A stretch of 64,000 nucleotides of DNA from Acuticoccus mangrovi (GCF_016411865.1 NZ_JAEKJA010000002.1:1-64000); one strand, 5' to 3'. Shown: positions 28,805 to 38,291, numbered from the stretch's first letter. Translations and numbers: made by a program. The notes: generated by a model not told the origin, from the sequence alone.

Positions 28805-29955
28805 TCGCCGGCGTGGATCTCGAGGTTCAGCAGGCGGGGGAGGGCCTGCGGCCCCATCAGCCCGGCGGCGAGGATCTGGGCGACCGTCGGGGGCGTGTCG
28901 GGGGTGATGCTCAGCGTGATCCGCTTCGGGTCGGTCAGGAAGCTGCGCGTCGCCTCGCTCGTTGCGGCGAGGAGGGCGGGATCGCCGATCGGCTCCAGAA
29001 GCGTCGGCAGCATCCCGACGAGCTGCTCCACCAGCGCCTCGCGCGGCACGTTGTTGCGGGTCACGGTCTGGTCGACCAGACGGTCGGCGAAGCCCTCGTC
29101 AAGATAGGAGAGGGAGAGGTCGTAGACGACGACGTTCTGAAGCGCCGCGACGAGCACGGCGAAATCCCCGGCGCTCGCCTGGAGGCTCTGCATCAATGGG
29201 CCGGTGAGGCCGGACACGGTCGCCTTGAGCGAAAGCTTGCCGAAGTCGGCCGCCGACAGGGTGAGGTCGCGGATCGTGGTGCGGCCGCCGTCGGCCTCCC
29301 AGCGGCCCGCCGCCGAGAGGTCGATGTCGAGCGTGTCGTAGCCGAGGGACTGGATCTGGCTGCGGGCGGGCTCGGTCCACATCGCGGTGTCGAAGCGCAG
29401 CCCGGTCACCGAGAGGCTGCCGCTGGTGGCCTCGGTGACGTCGCGCTCGTCGACCGTCGCCGAGATGGCGTCGACGATGATGCTGCGCCCCTCGGGGGCC
29501 GCGGCGCTGATGCCGCTGACGCTCAGCGTGTCGAAGGAGCCGAGGAGGGCCATCAGCCCGCTCGTCGTGCTGTCGGAGGTCAGCCGCAGCCCGTCGACGG
29601 TGAGGGTGTCGACGCTGGAGGTGCTGTCGGTGCCCGCTTCGGTGAGGCGGGTGCCGGAGTAGACCACGCGGTCGGCGATCAGCGTGTTGTCGGCGTCGAC
29701 GATGCCGCTCGAGATGGTGATCGTGTCGATCGTCATGTCGGTCGTGGCGCCTTCGACGGTGCCGGGGCCGGTGCCCGTGACCCCCTCGATGACGATGGCG
29801 GAGCCGGACCGGTCGACGGATTGGGCGGCGAGGTTCTGATAGCCGCCCCGCTCCAGCGCGCCGAGCAGAGCATCGGCCACCACGTTGCCGGTGGCCTCGA
29901 ATGCGGCGGCCGGCGTGGCGGCGGTGAGGAGGAGGGCGAGGATGACCGAGCGCAT
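28801..29955 (-). CDS. Secreted protein of unknown function, beta-rich
   Basis: I do not recognise this 384-residue protein. It has a clear signal peptide (residues 1 to about 18, ending PAAAF) and then a long region of alternating hydrophobic and Thr/Ser/Asp-rich segments suggestive of extended beta structure (for example TDMTIDTITISSGIVDAD). There are no cysteines and no membrane anchor apparent in the mature part. The start at 29955 follows AGGACGGTTCC. It is coupled to the P1 peptidase by a four-base overlap, which suggests joint expression. Confidence 0.8.
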   Translation of the reverse strand: MRSVILALLLTAATPAAAFEATGNVVADALLGALERGGYQNLAAQSVDRSGSAIVIEGVTGTGPGTVEGATTDMTIDTITISSGIVDADNTLIADRVVYSGTRLTEAGTDSTSSVDTLTVDGLRLTSDSTTSGLMALLGSFDTLSVSGISAAAPEGRSIIVDAISATVDERDVTEATSGSLSVTGLRFDTAMWTEPARSQIQSLGYDTLDIDLSAAGRWEADGGRTTIRDLTLSAADFGKLSLKATVSGLTGPLMQSLQASAGDFAVLVAALQNVVVYDLSLSYLDEGFADRLVDQTVTRNNVPREALVEQLVGMLPTLLEPIGDPALLAATSEATRSFLTDPKRITLSITPDTPPTVAQILAAGLMGPQALPRLLNLEIHAGE

Positions 29956-30116
29956 GGAACCGTCCTGACGGGAAAATCGCGTCTCCGCGATATGGACCAA
30001 TCCGGGGGGCTGTCAAAGTGGGCGGCTTGCCCGCGAGGACAAGATGAGGGAACACCCCATCGCCCGGGCCGTTGGTGAACGGCACGCGGGGCGGCAACGA
30101 AAGATCGAGGACTGAC

Positions 30117-31460
30117 GTGAATTCACGCTCCCTAGCGGTGGTTCTGGCGGCCGGGAAGGGCACCCGCATGCGCTCCCGGCTCGCCAAGGTGATGCATCCC
30201 GTCGGCGGCCTTGCGATGATCGGCCACGTGCTGGCCGCCGCGCGGGCGGCGGGGGTGGGCGATACCGCGCTCGTCGTCGCCCCCGATGCGACGTGGCCGC
30301 AGAAGCTCGCCGGCGAGGCCGCCGTCTACGTGCAGAGCGAGGCGCGCGGCACCGCCCACGCGGTGCTCGCCGCCGCCGAAGCGGTTCGACCCGACCACGA
30401 CGCCGTGGTGGTGCTCTTCGGCGACAATCCGCTGATCACACCAGCGACCATCGCGAGCGTGCTCGCCCGCGTCGAGGAGGGCGCCGACGTCGCCGTCCTC
30501 GCCTTCGAGCCGGACGACCCGACGGGGTATGGCCGCGTCCTCCTCGACGAGAGCGGCCGGGTCGCGGCGATTCGCGAGGAGCGCGACGCCACCGAGGAGG
30601 AGCGGGCGGTACGCCTGTGCAATTCCGGCGTGATGGCGATCCGCACCGGCGCCCCGTTCGCAGCCCTCGCCGATATCGGCAGCGACAATGCGAAGGGCGA
30701 GTTCTATCTGACCGACCTCGTCGCCCTCGGCCGGCAGCGCGGCTTCGACATGGTGTGGCAGCTCGCCGACGCGGAGGAGGTGCTCGGGGTCAACGACCGC
30801 GCCCAGCTCGCCGAGGCCGAAGCCGTGTTCCAGCGTCGCGCCCGCAGCAAGGCGCTGGAGGTCGCCACCCTCCTCGCCCCCGCGACGGTGTTCTTCAGCC
30901 ACGACACGGTGCTCGCCGAGGACGTGACGGTGGAGCCTCACGTGGTGTTCGGCCCCGGCGTGTCGGTGGGCGAGGGGGCGCGGGTGCGCGCTTTCTCACA
31001 CCTCGAGGGTGCGGTGGTCTCCCCCGGCGCCGTCGTCGGGCCCTACGCGCGGCTGCGGCCCGGCGCCACGATCGGCGCCGACGCCCGCATCGGCAACTTC
31101 GTGGAGGTGAAGAACGCCACCATCGCGCCGGGTGCGAAGGTCAATCACCTCTCCTATATCGGCGACGCCACGGTCGGGGCGGGCGCCAACATCGGCGCCG
31201 GCACCATCACCTGCAACTATGACGGCGTTCACAAATATCGAACCGAGATCGGGGCCGGCGCGTTCATAGGGTCGAACAGCGCCTTGGTGGCCCCCGTCAC
31301 CATCGGCGAGTACGCTTTCGTGGGCACCGGCAGCGTCGTCACCGACGACGTGCCGGCCGATGCGCTCGCCATCGGCCGCGGCCGGCAGGTGACCAAGGAA
31401 GGCCGCTCGCCGGCTCGCCCCGGTGCCGACAGGTCGGCGAAGAAGGGAAGCTCGTCATGA
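30117..31460 (+). CDS. glmU: Bifunctional UDP-N-acetylglucosamine pyrophosphorylase / glucosamine-1-phosphate N-acetyltransferase
   Basis: The 447-residue enzyme makes UDP-GlcNAc for peptidoglycan and lipopolysaccharide. Residues 1-225 hold the nucleotidyltransferase with LAAGKGTRMRSRLAKVMHPVG at the N-terminus, and from about 250 there is a left-handed beta helix of hexapeptide repeats ending in the acetyltransferase site (NYDGVHKYRTEIG). The GTG start at 30117 is preceded by GAGG. It overlaps a small acidic gene by four bases, with glmS further downstream, so both amino-sugar enzymes lie together. Confidence 0.97.
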   Translation: MNSRSLAVVLAAGKGTRMRSRLAKVMHPVGGLAMIGHVLAAARAAGVGDTALVVAPDATWPQKLAGEAAVYVQSEARGTAHAVLAAAEAVRPDHDAVVVLFGDNPLITPATIASVLARVEEGADVAVLAFEPDDPTGYGRVLLDESGRVAAIREERDATEEERAVRLCNSGVMAIRTGAPFAALADIGSDNAKGEFYLTDLVALGRQRGFDMVWQLADAEEVLGVNDRAQLAEAEAVFQRRARSKALEVATLLAPATVFFSHDTVLAEDVTVEPHVVFGPGVSVGEGARVRAFSHLEGAVVSPGAVVGPYARLRPGATIGADARIGNFVEVKNATIAPGAKVNHLSYIGDATVGAGANIGAGTITCNYDGVHKYRTEIGAGAFIGSNSALVAPVTIGEYAFVGTGSVVTDDVPADALAIGRGRQVTKEGRSPARPGADRSAKKGSSS

Positions 31461-31918
31461 TGAAGGAGACCCTGGAACGGATGCTGAAGCGGCTGTTCGC
31501 CGTGCACGCCCACGACCCCGATCCCGCCCGCATGAGCGGTTTCGAGCGGCGCGAGGCGATGGGGGCGATGCAGCCACCTGGACAGGTGCGCGAGGCCGAG
31601 CTCGCCGAGGACACCGACTTCGCCCGCGCCGAGGCTGCCGAGGCGATGGCCCGCCCCGACGTCACCATGAAGGACGACTTCGCCGACGATAGCGAGAGCG
31701 CCCGCCAGCAGGCCGAATCGGCCAACGAGGTCGACGGCAGCCATCTCGCCGCCGAGCCGGTGGCCGACTTCGTCGACGCCGAGGAAGAGGTGGTTCTCGC
31801 CAATCCCCATCCGGCGCCCCATTCCGAGCTCGTCGATGGCAGTGATACCGCGCGCAAGGACGCGATTCGCGCCAACGAGCCCGCCCCCAAGCGCAGCGCG
31901 GTCGAGGGCGGGCGCTGA
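31457..31918 (+). CDS. Acidic protein with three degenerate 19-residue repeats, unknown
   Basis: I do not recognise this 153-residue protein. It starts inside the glmU stop (ATGA overlap) and is strongly acidic. After a basic, amphipathic N-terminus (about 1-35) there are three copies of a motif near L-x-D-(T/S)-(D/E)-x-A-R-x-x-A-x-x-A-(N/M): residues 49-67, 75-93 and 125-143. No signal peptide, membrane segment or cysteine is visible. Its coupling to glmU suggests a role tied to amino-sugar supply or envelope growth, which is inference only. Confidence 0.75.
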   Translation: MMKETLERMLKRLFAVHAHDPDPARMSGFERREAMGAMQPPGQVREAELAEDTDFARAEAAEAMARPDVTMKDDFADDSESARQQAESANEVDGSHLAAEPVADFVDAEEEVVLANPHPAPHSELVDGSDTARKDAIRANEPAPKRSAVEGGR

Positions 31919-31952
31919 CGGCCGCCGCGCGCGAGCGCGGTCGCCGCAGGAT

Positions 31953-31978
31953 CGCCGCCGGTAAGGCGGCGCCTTTGT
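31953..31978 (+). terminator. Weak terminator before glmS
   Basis: CGCCGCC (31953-31959) pairs with GGCGGCG (31965-31971) around GGTAA, followed by CCTTTGTT. It ends the glmU operon and separates it from glmS, which has 134 bases of upstream sequence for its own promoter. Confidence 0.5.
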
Positions 31979-32104
31979 TCGCGGTCGCGAAATGTAACTC
32001 CATGTGAAGGTCCCGCCCCCCAGATTGCTTTATGGAGGTGGGGTCGGCCGCCGTCTCTCGTCGTCGGCTCCGGCCCTTGTGGTGTGCGCGTTTGGGGGAG
32101 CCCT

Positions 32105-33931
32105 ATGTGTGGTATCGTCGGTGTCATCGGACCGCGTGAGGCCGGTCCGCTTTTGCTCGATGCCCTGAAACGGCTCGAATATCGGGGCTACGATTCGGCC
32201 GGTATCGCCGCCGTCGGCGGCGACGGGACGCTGAGCCGCCGCCGCGCCGCCGGCAAGCTGCGCAACCTCGAGGCCCGGCTCGACGCCGACCCGCTGATCG
32301 GCCACACCGGCATCGGCCACACCCGCTGGGCGACCCACGGCGCGCCGACCGAGGCCAACGCGCACCCCCACGTGGCCGCGCCGGTCGCGGTGGTGCACAA
32401 CGGCATCATCGAGAATTTTCGCGCCCTCCGGGAGAAGATCCTCGCCACCGGCGCGACACTCTCCTCCGACACCGACACCGAGCTCATCGCCCATCTCTTC
32501 GCCGCCCGCCTCACCTCCGGCGAGGCGATGAAGGACGCGCTGATGGAAACGCTCGACGAGCTCGAAGGCGCCTACGCGCTCGCCTTCGCCTTCGAGGGCG
32601 AGCCGGACCGTCTCGCCGCGGCGCGCTCCGGCAGCCCCCTCGCCATCGGCTTTTCCGCCGACAGCGTGATGATTGGTTCCGACGCCATCGCCCTCGCGCC
32701 CTTCTGCGACGAGATCATCTACCTCGAGGACGGCGACGTGGCGATCGTCTCGCCCCATCAGGCCGAGATCTTCGACAGCCACGGCAGGCCCGTGGTGCGG
32801 CCGCGGGTGCCGGTGCCGCTCCAGGTGTCGCTCGCCGAGAAGGGGAACTATCGCCACTTCATGGCCAAGGAGATCCACGAGCAGCCCGAGGTGATCGCCC
32901 GCACCTTGGGTCATTACATCGACGTCGGCGCCGGCAGCATCCGCGACGACACGATCCCGGTGGACTTTTCCGAGGTGAGCCGGCTGTCGATCACCGCCTG
33001 CGGCACGGCCTACTATGCGGGTCTCGTCGCCCGCCACTGGTTCGAGCGTCTCGCGCGGCTGCCGGTCGACCTCGACGTCGCCTCCGAGTTCCGTTACCGC
33101 GCCCAGATTCATCCGGCCGACGAGCTGCCGCTCTTCATCTCCCAGTCCGGCGAGACGGCCGACACCCTCGCCTCGCTGCGCGCCTGCAAGGCGGCGGGGC
33201 AGCGGCTCGCGACCATCGTCAACGTGCCGACGTCGACGATGGCGCGCGAAGCGAACGTGGTGCTGCCCACGCTCGCGGGCCCCGAGATCGGCGTCGCCTC
33301 CACCAAGGCGTTCACCTGCCAGCTCGCGACCCTCGCCGCGCTGGCGGTGAAGGCCGGCGTCGACCGGGGCGTTCTCACCCGCGACAATGCGCGCGGCTTC
33401 GTCGACGGGCTCGTGGAGGCGCCGCGGGCGGTGGCCGACGTGCTGCATCTCGAAGCCGAGATCGAGCGCATCGCGCGGATCATCGCGCCGGCCTCCACCG
33501 CGCTCTTCATGGGACGCGGGCCGTCGATGGCGGTGGCGCTCGAAGGCGCGCTGAAGCTGAAGGAGCTCTCCTATATCCACGCCGAAGGGTTCGCGGCGGG
33601 CGAACTGAAGCACGGTCCCATCGCCTTGGTGGACGACACCGTGCCGGTGATCGTCGTGGCGCCGTTCGACGACCTCTTCACCAAGACGGTCTCCAACATG
33701 GAGGAGATCGCGGCGCGCGGCGGGCGCATCATCGCCGTCACCGACGCGCGGGGCGCGCACGCCATCGGCACCACCGCGGAGGAGATGATCGTGCTGCCCG
33801 ACGCGCCGGCCTTCATCGCCCCGCTGGTGATGACGATCCCGCTGCAGCTTCTCGCCTACTACGCCGCAATCATTAACGGCACCGACGTTGATCAGCCGCG
33901 AAATCTCGCCAAGTCGGTCACGGTTGAGTAA
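32105..33931 (+). CDS. glmS: Glutamine-fructose-6-phosphate aminotransferase (isomerizing)
   Basis: The 608-residue enzyme converts fructose 6-phosphate and glutamine to glucosamine 6-phosphate, the first step to UDP-GlcNAc. It begins MCGIVGVIG, with Cys2 as the amidotransferase nucleophile, then HTRWATHGAPTEANAHPH. Two SIS isomerase domains follow (about 285-420 and 455-595, including ISQSGETADTLASLRACK and AEGFAAGELKHGPIALV), and the end NLAKSVTVE is the conserved tail. No glmS ribozyme was found, as expected for this group. Confidence 0.97.
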   Translation: MCGIVGVIGPREAGPLLLDALKRLEYRGYDSAGIAAVGGDGTLSRRRAAGKLRNLEARLDADPLIGHTGIGHTRWATHGAPTEANAHPHVAAPVAVVHNGIIENFRALREKILATGATLSSDTDTELIAHLFAARLTSGEAMKDALMETLDELEGAYALAFAFEGEPDRLAAARSGSPLAIGFSADSVMIGSDAIALAPFCDEIIYLEDGDVAIVSPHQAEIFDSHGRPVVRPRVPVPLQVSLAEKGNYRHFMAKEIHEQPEVIARTLGHYIDVGAGSIRDDTIPVDFSEVSRLSITACGTAYYAGLVARHWFERLARLPVDLDVASEFRYRAQIHPADELPLFISQSGETADTLASLRACKAAGQRLATIVNVPTSTMAREANVVLPTLAGPEIGVASTKAFTCQLATLAALAVKAGVDRGVLTRDNARGFVDGLVEAPRAVADVLHLEAEIERIARIIAPASTALFMGRGPSMAVALEGALKLKELSYIHAEGFAAGELKHGPIALVDDTVPVIVVAPFDDLFTKTVSNMEEIAARGGRIIAVTDARGAHAIGTTAEEMIVLPDAPAFIAPLVMTIPLQLLAYYAAIINGTDVDQPRNLAKSVTVE

Positions 33932-33993
33932 ACCCCGCTTCAAACTTCGACGGCAGCCCCTAGTATAGTCTTGGTGGTGTGCGAGACTGGCCG

Positions 33994-34788
33994 ATGGATG
34001 ACGACAAATCACGGGGTGAACCGAAGATCGGCCGGCGACGTCGGATACTGAACCGACTGCGCAACTATCTTCTGACCGGCATCGTGGTGGCGGCTCCGCT
34101 GACCATCACGGTGCTTTTGACCGCCTCCTTCGTGAATTGGGTGGACAGCTGGGTAAAGCCGTGGATTCCGGTGCGCTGGAATCCGGAGAGCTACGTGCCG
34201 TTCCCCCTGCCGGGGTTCGGCCTCGTGGTGGCGATCATCGTGTTGACGGCGCTCGGCTTTCTCACCGCCAACATCTTCGGCCGCACGATCATCGCGATCG
34301 GCGAGGGGATCCTCAATCGGATGCCCCTCATCCGCAATCTCTATGCGGCTCTGAAGCAGATCTTCGAAACCGCGCTGTCGGAGCGCAGCCGCACCTTCCG
34401 GCGGGCCGGGCTCATCGAATATCCGCGCAAGGGGTTGTGGGCGCTCGTCTTCATCGCCACCGACGCGAAGGGCGAGGTGAGCCATCGCCTGCCGGAGGAC
34501 GACGATGCGATCTCGGTGTTTCTGCCGACGACGCCCAACCCGACCTCGGGCTTTCTCCTGTTCGTGCCGCGCCGGGACGTGCTCGTTCTCGACATGTCGG
34601 TGGAGGACGCCGCGAAGCTCGTGATTTCGGCGGGGCTGATTACCCCGCAGTGGCCGCCTCGTCCGCGCGGCGGCGGAGCGACGTCGTCGGTTCCGACGCA
34701 CCCGGCCCCTTCCGAGCGGGGCGAGGTGAAGGTTCCGGTCCGCGGCCGCCTCGTCGACGAGGAGGCGGACCCGACCTCGGCGGCGTAG
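33994..34788 (+). CDS. DUF502 family membrane protein
   Basis: The 264-residue protein has two membrane segments (about residues 22-47 and 67-92) that flank a short loop, then a conserved soluble region with PLIRNLYAALKQIFETA, GFLLFVPRRDVLVLDMSVEDAAKLVISAG, ending in a proline- and charge-rich tail. This is the DUF502 family, whose function is unknown. The ATG at 33994 is taken; a GTG at 33979 would add five residues. It lies 62 bases after glmS and may be co-transcribed. Confidence 0.85.
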   Translation: MDDDKSRGEPKIGRRRRILNRLRNYLLTGIVVAAPLTITVLLTASFVNWVDSWVKPWIPVRWNPESYVPFPLPGFGLVVAIIVLTALGFLTANIFGRTIIAIGEGILNRMPLIRNLYAALKQIFETALSERSRTFRRAGLIEYPRKGLWALVFIATDAKGEVSHRLPEDDDAISVFLPTTPNPTSGFLLFVPRRDVLVLDMSVEDAAKLVISAGLITPQWPPRPRGGGATSSVPTHPAPSERGEVKVPVRGRLVDEEADPTSAA

Positions 34789-34800
34789 GCCTCGCCTCTA

Positions 34801-34826
34801 TCCGCCCTGCGCGGTGGCAGGGCGGA
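34801..34826. terminator. Hairpin between converging genes
   Basis: A perfect 10-bp stem (34801-34810 with 34817-34826) encloses GCGGTG. It lies 12 bases after the DUF502 stop and 17 bases before the end of the converging small secreted-protein gene. No T run follows on either strand. Confidence 0.55.
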
Positions 34827-34843
34827 CGGTGCGGCCGGCCACC

Positions 34844-35134
34844 TCAGTTGCCGAGGCCGTCGAGATCGTCGCAGCGGCGCAGGAAGACGAGCGTCGCGGT
34901 GCCGGTGCGCACACGGTGGATGCACTGGTCCTGGAAGTTCTTGTCCGGCCGGCGCCGCTGGTCGACGGTGCGATTGTAGCTGCGCAGGACGGAGATCGAA
35001 TCGCTGCCGCCGTCGTCGTTCGTGCCGCCGCCGCCGCGGCCGCCGGTGCTGCCCGCGCTCTGGGCCATGGCGCTCACGGAGATGAGGGTCGCGGTGGCCA
35101 CGATGGTGGCGCGCAGGATGGTCGTCTTGGTCAT
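34844..35134 (-). CDS. Small secreted Gly-rich protein, unknown
   Basis: I do not recognise this 96-residue protein. It has a signal peptide (about 1-24, ending SAMAQ), a glycine/aspartate-rich stretch (GGRGGGGTNDDGG), and a C-terminal part with two cysteines (near residues 73 and 90) that could form a disulfide in the periplasm. The start is well supported by AGGAGACGACA before ATG; the frame extends 60 codons upstream without support. It is divergent from glyQ. Confidence 0.75.
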   Translation of the reverse strand: MTKTTILRATIVATATLISVSAMAQSAGSTGGRGGGGTNDDGGSDSISVLRSYNRTVDQRRRPDKNFQDQCIHRVRTGTATLVFLRRCDDLDGLGN

Positions 35135-35294
35135 TGTCGTCTCCTGGGTCTGGGTGTTGCCGCTTCGGGCATGTTGTCGCCGCCGTCGCCGGCCCGCCTG
35201 GTTTTGCGGGGTCGGCCATGTCGCGGTGGCTTGTCTGGAGAACGCAGCGCTGTAGGAGTTATTCCCGACGTCCCAACAAAGATGAGTTGATCGA

Positions 35295-36236
35295 ATGGCG
35301 GAACCCGCCGACACCGACCCGCGCGGCTCCTTTCAGGCGATGATCCTCGCGCTTCAGACCTTCTGGGCGGAGCGCGGCTGCGCGATCCTGCAGCCCTACG
35401 ACATGGAGGTGGGGGCGGGGACCTTTCACCCGGCGACGACGCTGCGTGCGCTCGGTCCGCGGCCGTGGCGGGCGGCCTACGTGCAGCCCTCGCGCCGGCC
35501 GACCGACGGGCGCTACGGCGAAAATCCCAACCGCCTGCAGCACTACTATCAGTTCCAGGTGATCCTGAAGCCGAACCCGCCCGACCTGCAACGCCTCTAT
35601 CTGGAGAGCCTCGCGGCGATCGGCATCGACCTCGCGCTCCACGACGTGCGCTTCGTCGAGGACGATTGGGAGAGCCCGACGCTCGGCGCCTGGGGGCTCG
35701 GCTGGGAGTGCTGGTGCGACGGCATGGAGGTGTCGCAGTTCACCTACTTCCAACAGGTGTGCGGCATCGACTGCCGTCCCGTGTCCGGCGAGCTGACCTA
35801 TGGGCTCGAGCGCCTCGCGATGTACGTGCAGGGGGTCGAGAACGTTTACGACCTCGTCTACGTGCCGGCGAGTGAGGCGGGTCCTGCGGTGCGCTACGGC
35901 GAGGTGTTCCTGCAGTCCGAGCAGGAATATTCGGCGTATAATTTCGAGCACGCCGACACAGGGATCCTGCTGCGCCACTTCCGCGATGCGGAGGCCGAGT
36001 GCCAGGCGCTGCTCGCCGCCGGGGTGCCGTGCGAGGGCGAGCCGCACCGTCAGGTGCTGCCGGCCTACGACCAGTGCATCAAGGCTTCGCACATCTTCAA
36101 TCTGCTCGACGCGCGGGGGGTGATCTCGGTGACGGAGCGGCAGGGCTATATCGGCCGGGTGCGGGCGCTCGCCAAGGAATGCGGCGCCGCCTACCTCCAG
36201 ACCGCGGGGGGCGGGTTCGAGAAGGCCGCGGCCTGA
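35295..36236 (+). CDS. glyQ: Glycine-tRNA ligase alpha subunit
   Basis: The 313-residue catalytic subunit of the tetrameric bacterial glycyl-tRNA synthetase carries glycine activation. The start [43 protein letters not shown] and [32 protein letters not shown] are highly characteristic. The beta subunit glyS is normally next to it in proteobacteria, but here 339 bases of non-coding sequence and divIC follow. Confidence 0.97.
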   Translation: MAEPADTDPRGSFQAMILALQTFWAERGCAILQPYDMEVGAGTFHPATTLRALGPRPWRAAYVQPSRRPTDGRYGENPNRLQHYYQFQVILKPNPPDLQRLYLESLAAIGIDLALHDVRFVEDDWESPTLGAWGLGWECWCDGMEVSQFTYFQQVCGIDCRPVSGELTYGLERLAMYVQGVENVYDLVYVPASEAGPAVRYGEVFLQSEQEYSAYNFEHADTGILLRHFRDAEAECQALLAAGVPCEGEPHRQVLPAYDQCIKASHIFNLLDARGVISVTERQGYIGRVRALAKECGAAYLQTAGGGFEKAAA

Positions 36237-36575
36237 TCTCGGGCTGCCTGAGAGGGGGATTGCGGCAAGAAAAGCGGGCGGGGGCGCAGCCGGGCCGCCC
36301 GCCCGAGTGAAGCGCGACCGCGAGGGGCCGCCGCGACGCGCGATGGAGCCGGTCGGGCGCGAGACTTTGGGGCCGTTCCGCACGGCCCGGTCTCGAGGCT
36401 GCCGCCCCTTGCCGGACGATGGACCGGCGGGCTGCAGGAGGTGTCCGCCCGATCCACCGGAACAACGCACGGGCGGGCCACCTATTCCGGTTGCACCGCG
36501 ATCTTTCTGCAACGCTCCCTCAACCCCGCATTAAGGTTGGGCGAGGGATAGTGCGGGCAGCAACGGATCCCATCG
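36237..36575. other. Intergenic region between glyQ and divIC
   Basis: This 339-base stretch holds no convincing gene. Near its start GCGGGCGG (36274-36281) pairs with CCGCCCGC (36295-36302), a probable terminator for glyQ without a T run. The last 100 bases become less GC-rich and probably contain the divIC promoter. I saw no tRNA and no part of the missing glyS in it. The enolase gene that often precedes divIC in alphaproteobacteria is absent. Confidence 0.5.
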
Positions 36576-36941
36576 ATGCCCACGCGCCACCGCCGACGTT
36601 CTCGCTTCGCCTTCCTGCTGTTCCCGCTGATTTTCGGCGCGGTGTCCTGCTACTTCGTGTGGCAGAGCACGCGCGGCGAGTTCAGCCAGGAGGCGCGGGC
36701 CGAGCTGAAGGCGGAGCGGTCCGCGCGCGAGGCGGAGTTCGCGAGCCTCGTCACCCGGCGCACCGACCTGCAGGACCGGGTGCGCCGGCTGCGCACCGAC
36801 GCGCTCGACGCCGACCTTCTCGACGAGCGCGCCCGGGCGCAGCTCAACATGGCCCACCCCAACGAGGTGGTGATCTTCCACGACGAGCGGGCCGGCGCGA
36901 CGGCGCGTCTGGAGCCCGGCGTCGCGGTCGGCGCTCGCTGA
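36576..36941 (+). CDS. divIC: Septum formation initiator family protein (FtsB/DivIC)
   Basis: The 121-residue protein has a short basic cytoplasmic N-terminus, one membrane segment (about 10-28, FAFLLFPLIFGAVSCYFVW), and a periplasmic coiled coil (about 35-80) followed by a conserved-type segment LDADLLDERARAQLNMAHPNEVVIF. Such proteins join FtsL and FtsQ in the division machinery. Its position just before pdhA is conserved in alphaproteobacteria. A hairpin at 36973-36996 follows. Confidence 0.88.
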   Translation: MPTRHRRRSRFAFLLFPLIFGAVSCYFVWQSTRGEFSQEARAELKAERSAREAEFASLVTRRTDLQDRVRRLRTDALDADLLDERARAQLNMAHPNEVVIFHDERAGATARLEPGVAVGAR

Positions 36942-36972
36942 ACAAAGCTCTTCAGAACCTTCTTCGACGGGG

Positions 36973-36999
36973 CGTCCCGATGCCGAGATCGGGACGATT
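36973..36999 (+). terminator. Terminator after divIC
   Basis: CGTCCCGAT (36973-36981) pairs perfectly with ATCGGGACG (36988-36996) around GCCGAG, then ATTT. A second short dyad, GCGAAC and GTTCGC (37007-37012 and 37020-37025), lies just beyond. Since pdhA starts 150 bases later, it probably has its own promoter. Confidence 0.6.
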
Positions 37000-37147
37000 T
37001 GCGGCCGCGAACTGCATTCGTTCGCAGCCGTGATATGCGCCTGCATGGCAGCCGGGCGGCAATTCGCCGGCGCCATGCCCTTTTGCGGCGCGACCCGGTA
37101 GGATAGTGTCGCCGCGAGAAGAGCCGTGATGTGCGGGAGGACGAGTG

Positions 37148-38176
37148 ATGCAAGCCGAGGCGAAGGTGACCGGAGACGCGAAAGGCCCGAAGGCTGCGAC
37201 CTCCAAGACCGCGTCGGATTTTTCCGTCGAGGACTATCGCCGGGCCTATGAAGAGATGCTCCTCATCCGCCGATTCGAGGAGAAGGCCGGCCAGCTCTAC
37301 GGCATGGGCCTGATCGGCGGCTTCTGCCACCTCTATATCGGCCAGGAGGCCGTGGTGGTCGGAGCCCAGATGGCGATGCAGGAGCGTGACCAGGTCATCA
37401 CCGGCTATCGCGACCACGGTCATATGCTCGCGACCGGCATGGACCCCAAGGGTGTCATGGCCGAGCTGACGGGACGCGCCTCCGGCTACTCCAAGGGCAA
37501 GGGCGGCTCGATGCACATGTTCTCCGTCGAGAAGAATTTCTTGGGCGGACACGGCATCGTCGGCGCCCAGGTCTCGCTCGGCACCGGCGTCGCCTTCGCC
37601 AACCGCTATCGCGAGAACGGGGCCGTGGCGCTCACCTATTTCGGTGATGGTGCCGCCAACCAGGGGCAGGTCTACGAGAGCTTCAACATGGCCAAGCTCT
37701 GGTCGCTGCCCGTCGTCTACATCATCGAGAACAACAAGTACGGCATGGGCACCAGCATCAACCGTGCCTCCTCCACCACCAACCTCTCCCAGCGCGGCCG
37801 CTCCTTCGACATTCCGGGCGAGCAGGTCGACGGGATGGAGGTCGAGAAGGTCCACGCCGCCGTCGAGCGGGCGCTCGAATATGCGCGCTCCGGCAACGGG
37901 CCCTACATCCTCGAAATGCTGACCTACCGCTATCGCGGCCATTCGATGTCGGATCCGGCGAAGTATCGCAGCCGCGAGGAGGTCAACGAGTACCGCCAGA
38001 AGCACGATCCCATCGACCACGTCCGCAAGATCCTGCTCGAGACGCACAAGGTATCGGAGGACGAGATCAAGGAGATCGACAAGCGCGTGCGCGACGAGGT
38101 GAACACCGCCGCGGAATTCGCCCAGTCCGAGCCGGAGCCCGATCCCGCCGAGCTCTGGACCGACGTCGTCCGCTGA
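37148..38176 (+). CDS. pdhA: Pyruvate dehydrogenase E1 component, alpha subunit
   Basis: The 342-residue subunit works with the beta subunit to decarboxylate pyruvate with thiamine diphosphate in the pyruvate dehydrogenase complex. Seen are [28 protein letters not shown] near residue 40, the ThDP motif [17 protein letters not shown] near 166, and the phosphorylation-loop counterpart [11 protein letters not shown] near 260. The ATG at 37148 follows GGGAGG at seven bases. The gene for the beta subunit starts 115 bases later. Confidence 0.96.
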   Translation: MQAEAKVTGDAKGPKAATSKTASDFSVEDYRRAYEEMLLIRRFEEKAGQLYGMGLIGGFCHLYIGQEAVVVGAQMAMQERDQVITGYRDHGHMLATGMDPKGVMAELTGRASGYSKGKGGSMHMFSVEKNFLGGHGIVGAQVSLGTGVAFANRYRENGAVALTYFGDGAANQGQVYESFNMAKLWSLPVVYIIENNKYGMGTSINRASSTTNLSQRGRSFDIPGEQVDGMEVEKVHAAVERALEYARSGNGPYILEMLTYRYRGHSMSDPAKYRSREEVNEYRQKHDPIDHVRKILLETHKVSEDEIKEIDKRVRDEVNTAAEFAQSEPEPDPAELWTDVVR

Positions 38177-38291
38177 CCGAGACCGGCCGAGCGCTCGCGC
38201 CCGGCCTGTTATCGCCGCGCCCGCGGTGCGCCGCGGGAGGCCAAGAAGACATCGCCGGGGCTGCGCCCCCTGTTGGAGCCAAATCGACCCG

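Noticed and set aside
29099-30187. A 362-codon minus-strand frame overlapping the secreted protein gene
   Set aside because: It is in another frame of a gene with a clear signal peptide and start signal, and is filled with Arg/His repeats.
31919-32104. glmS ribozyme
   Set aside because: Only a small hairpin is present and the family is not expected in alphaproteobacteria.
36307-36534. A 75-codon open frame between glyQ and divIC
   Set aside because: Arginine- and proline-rich low-complexity sequence with no ribosome-binding site, typical of non-coding GC-rich DNA.
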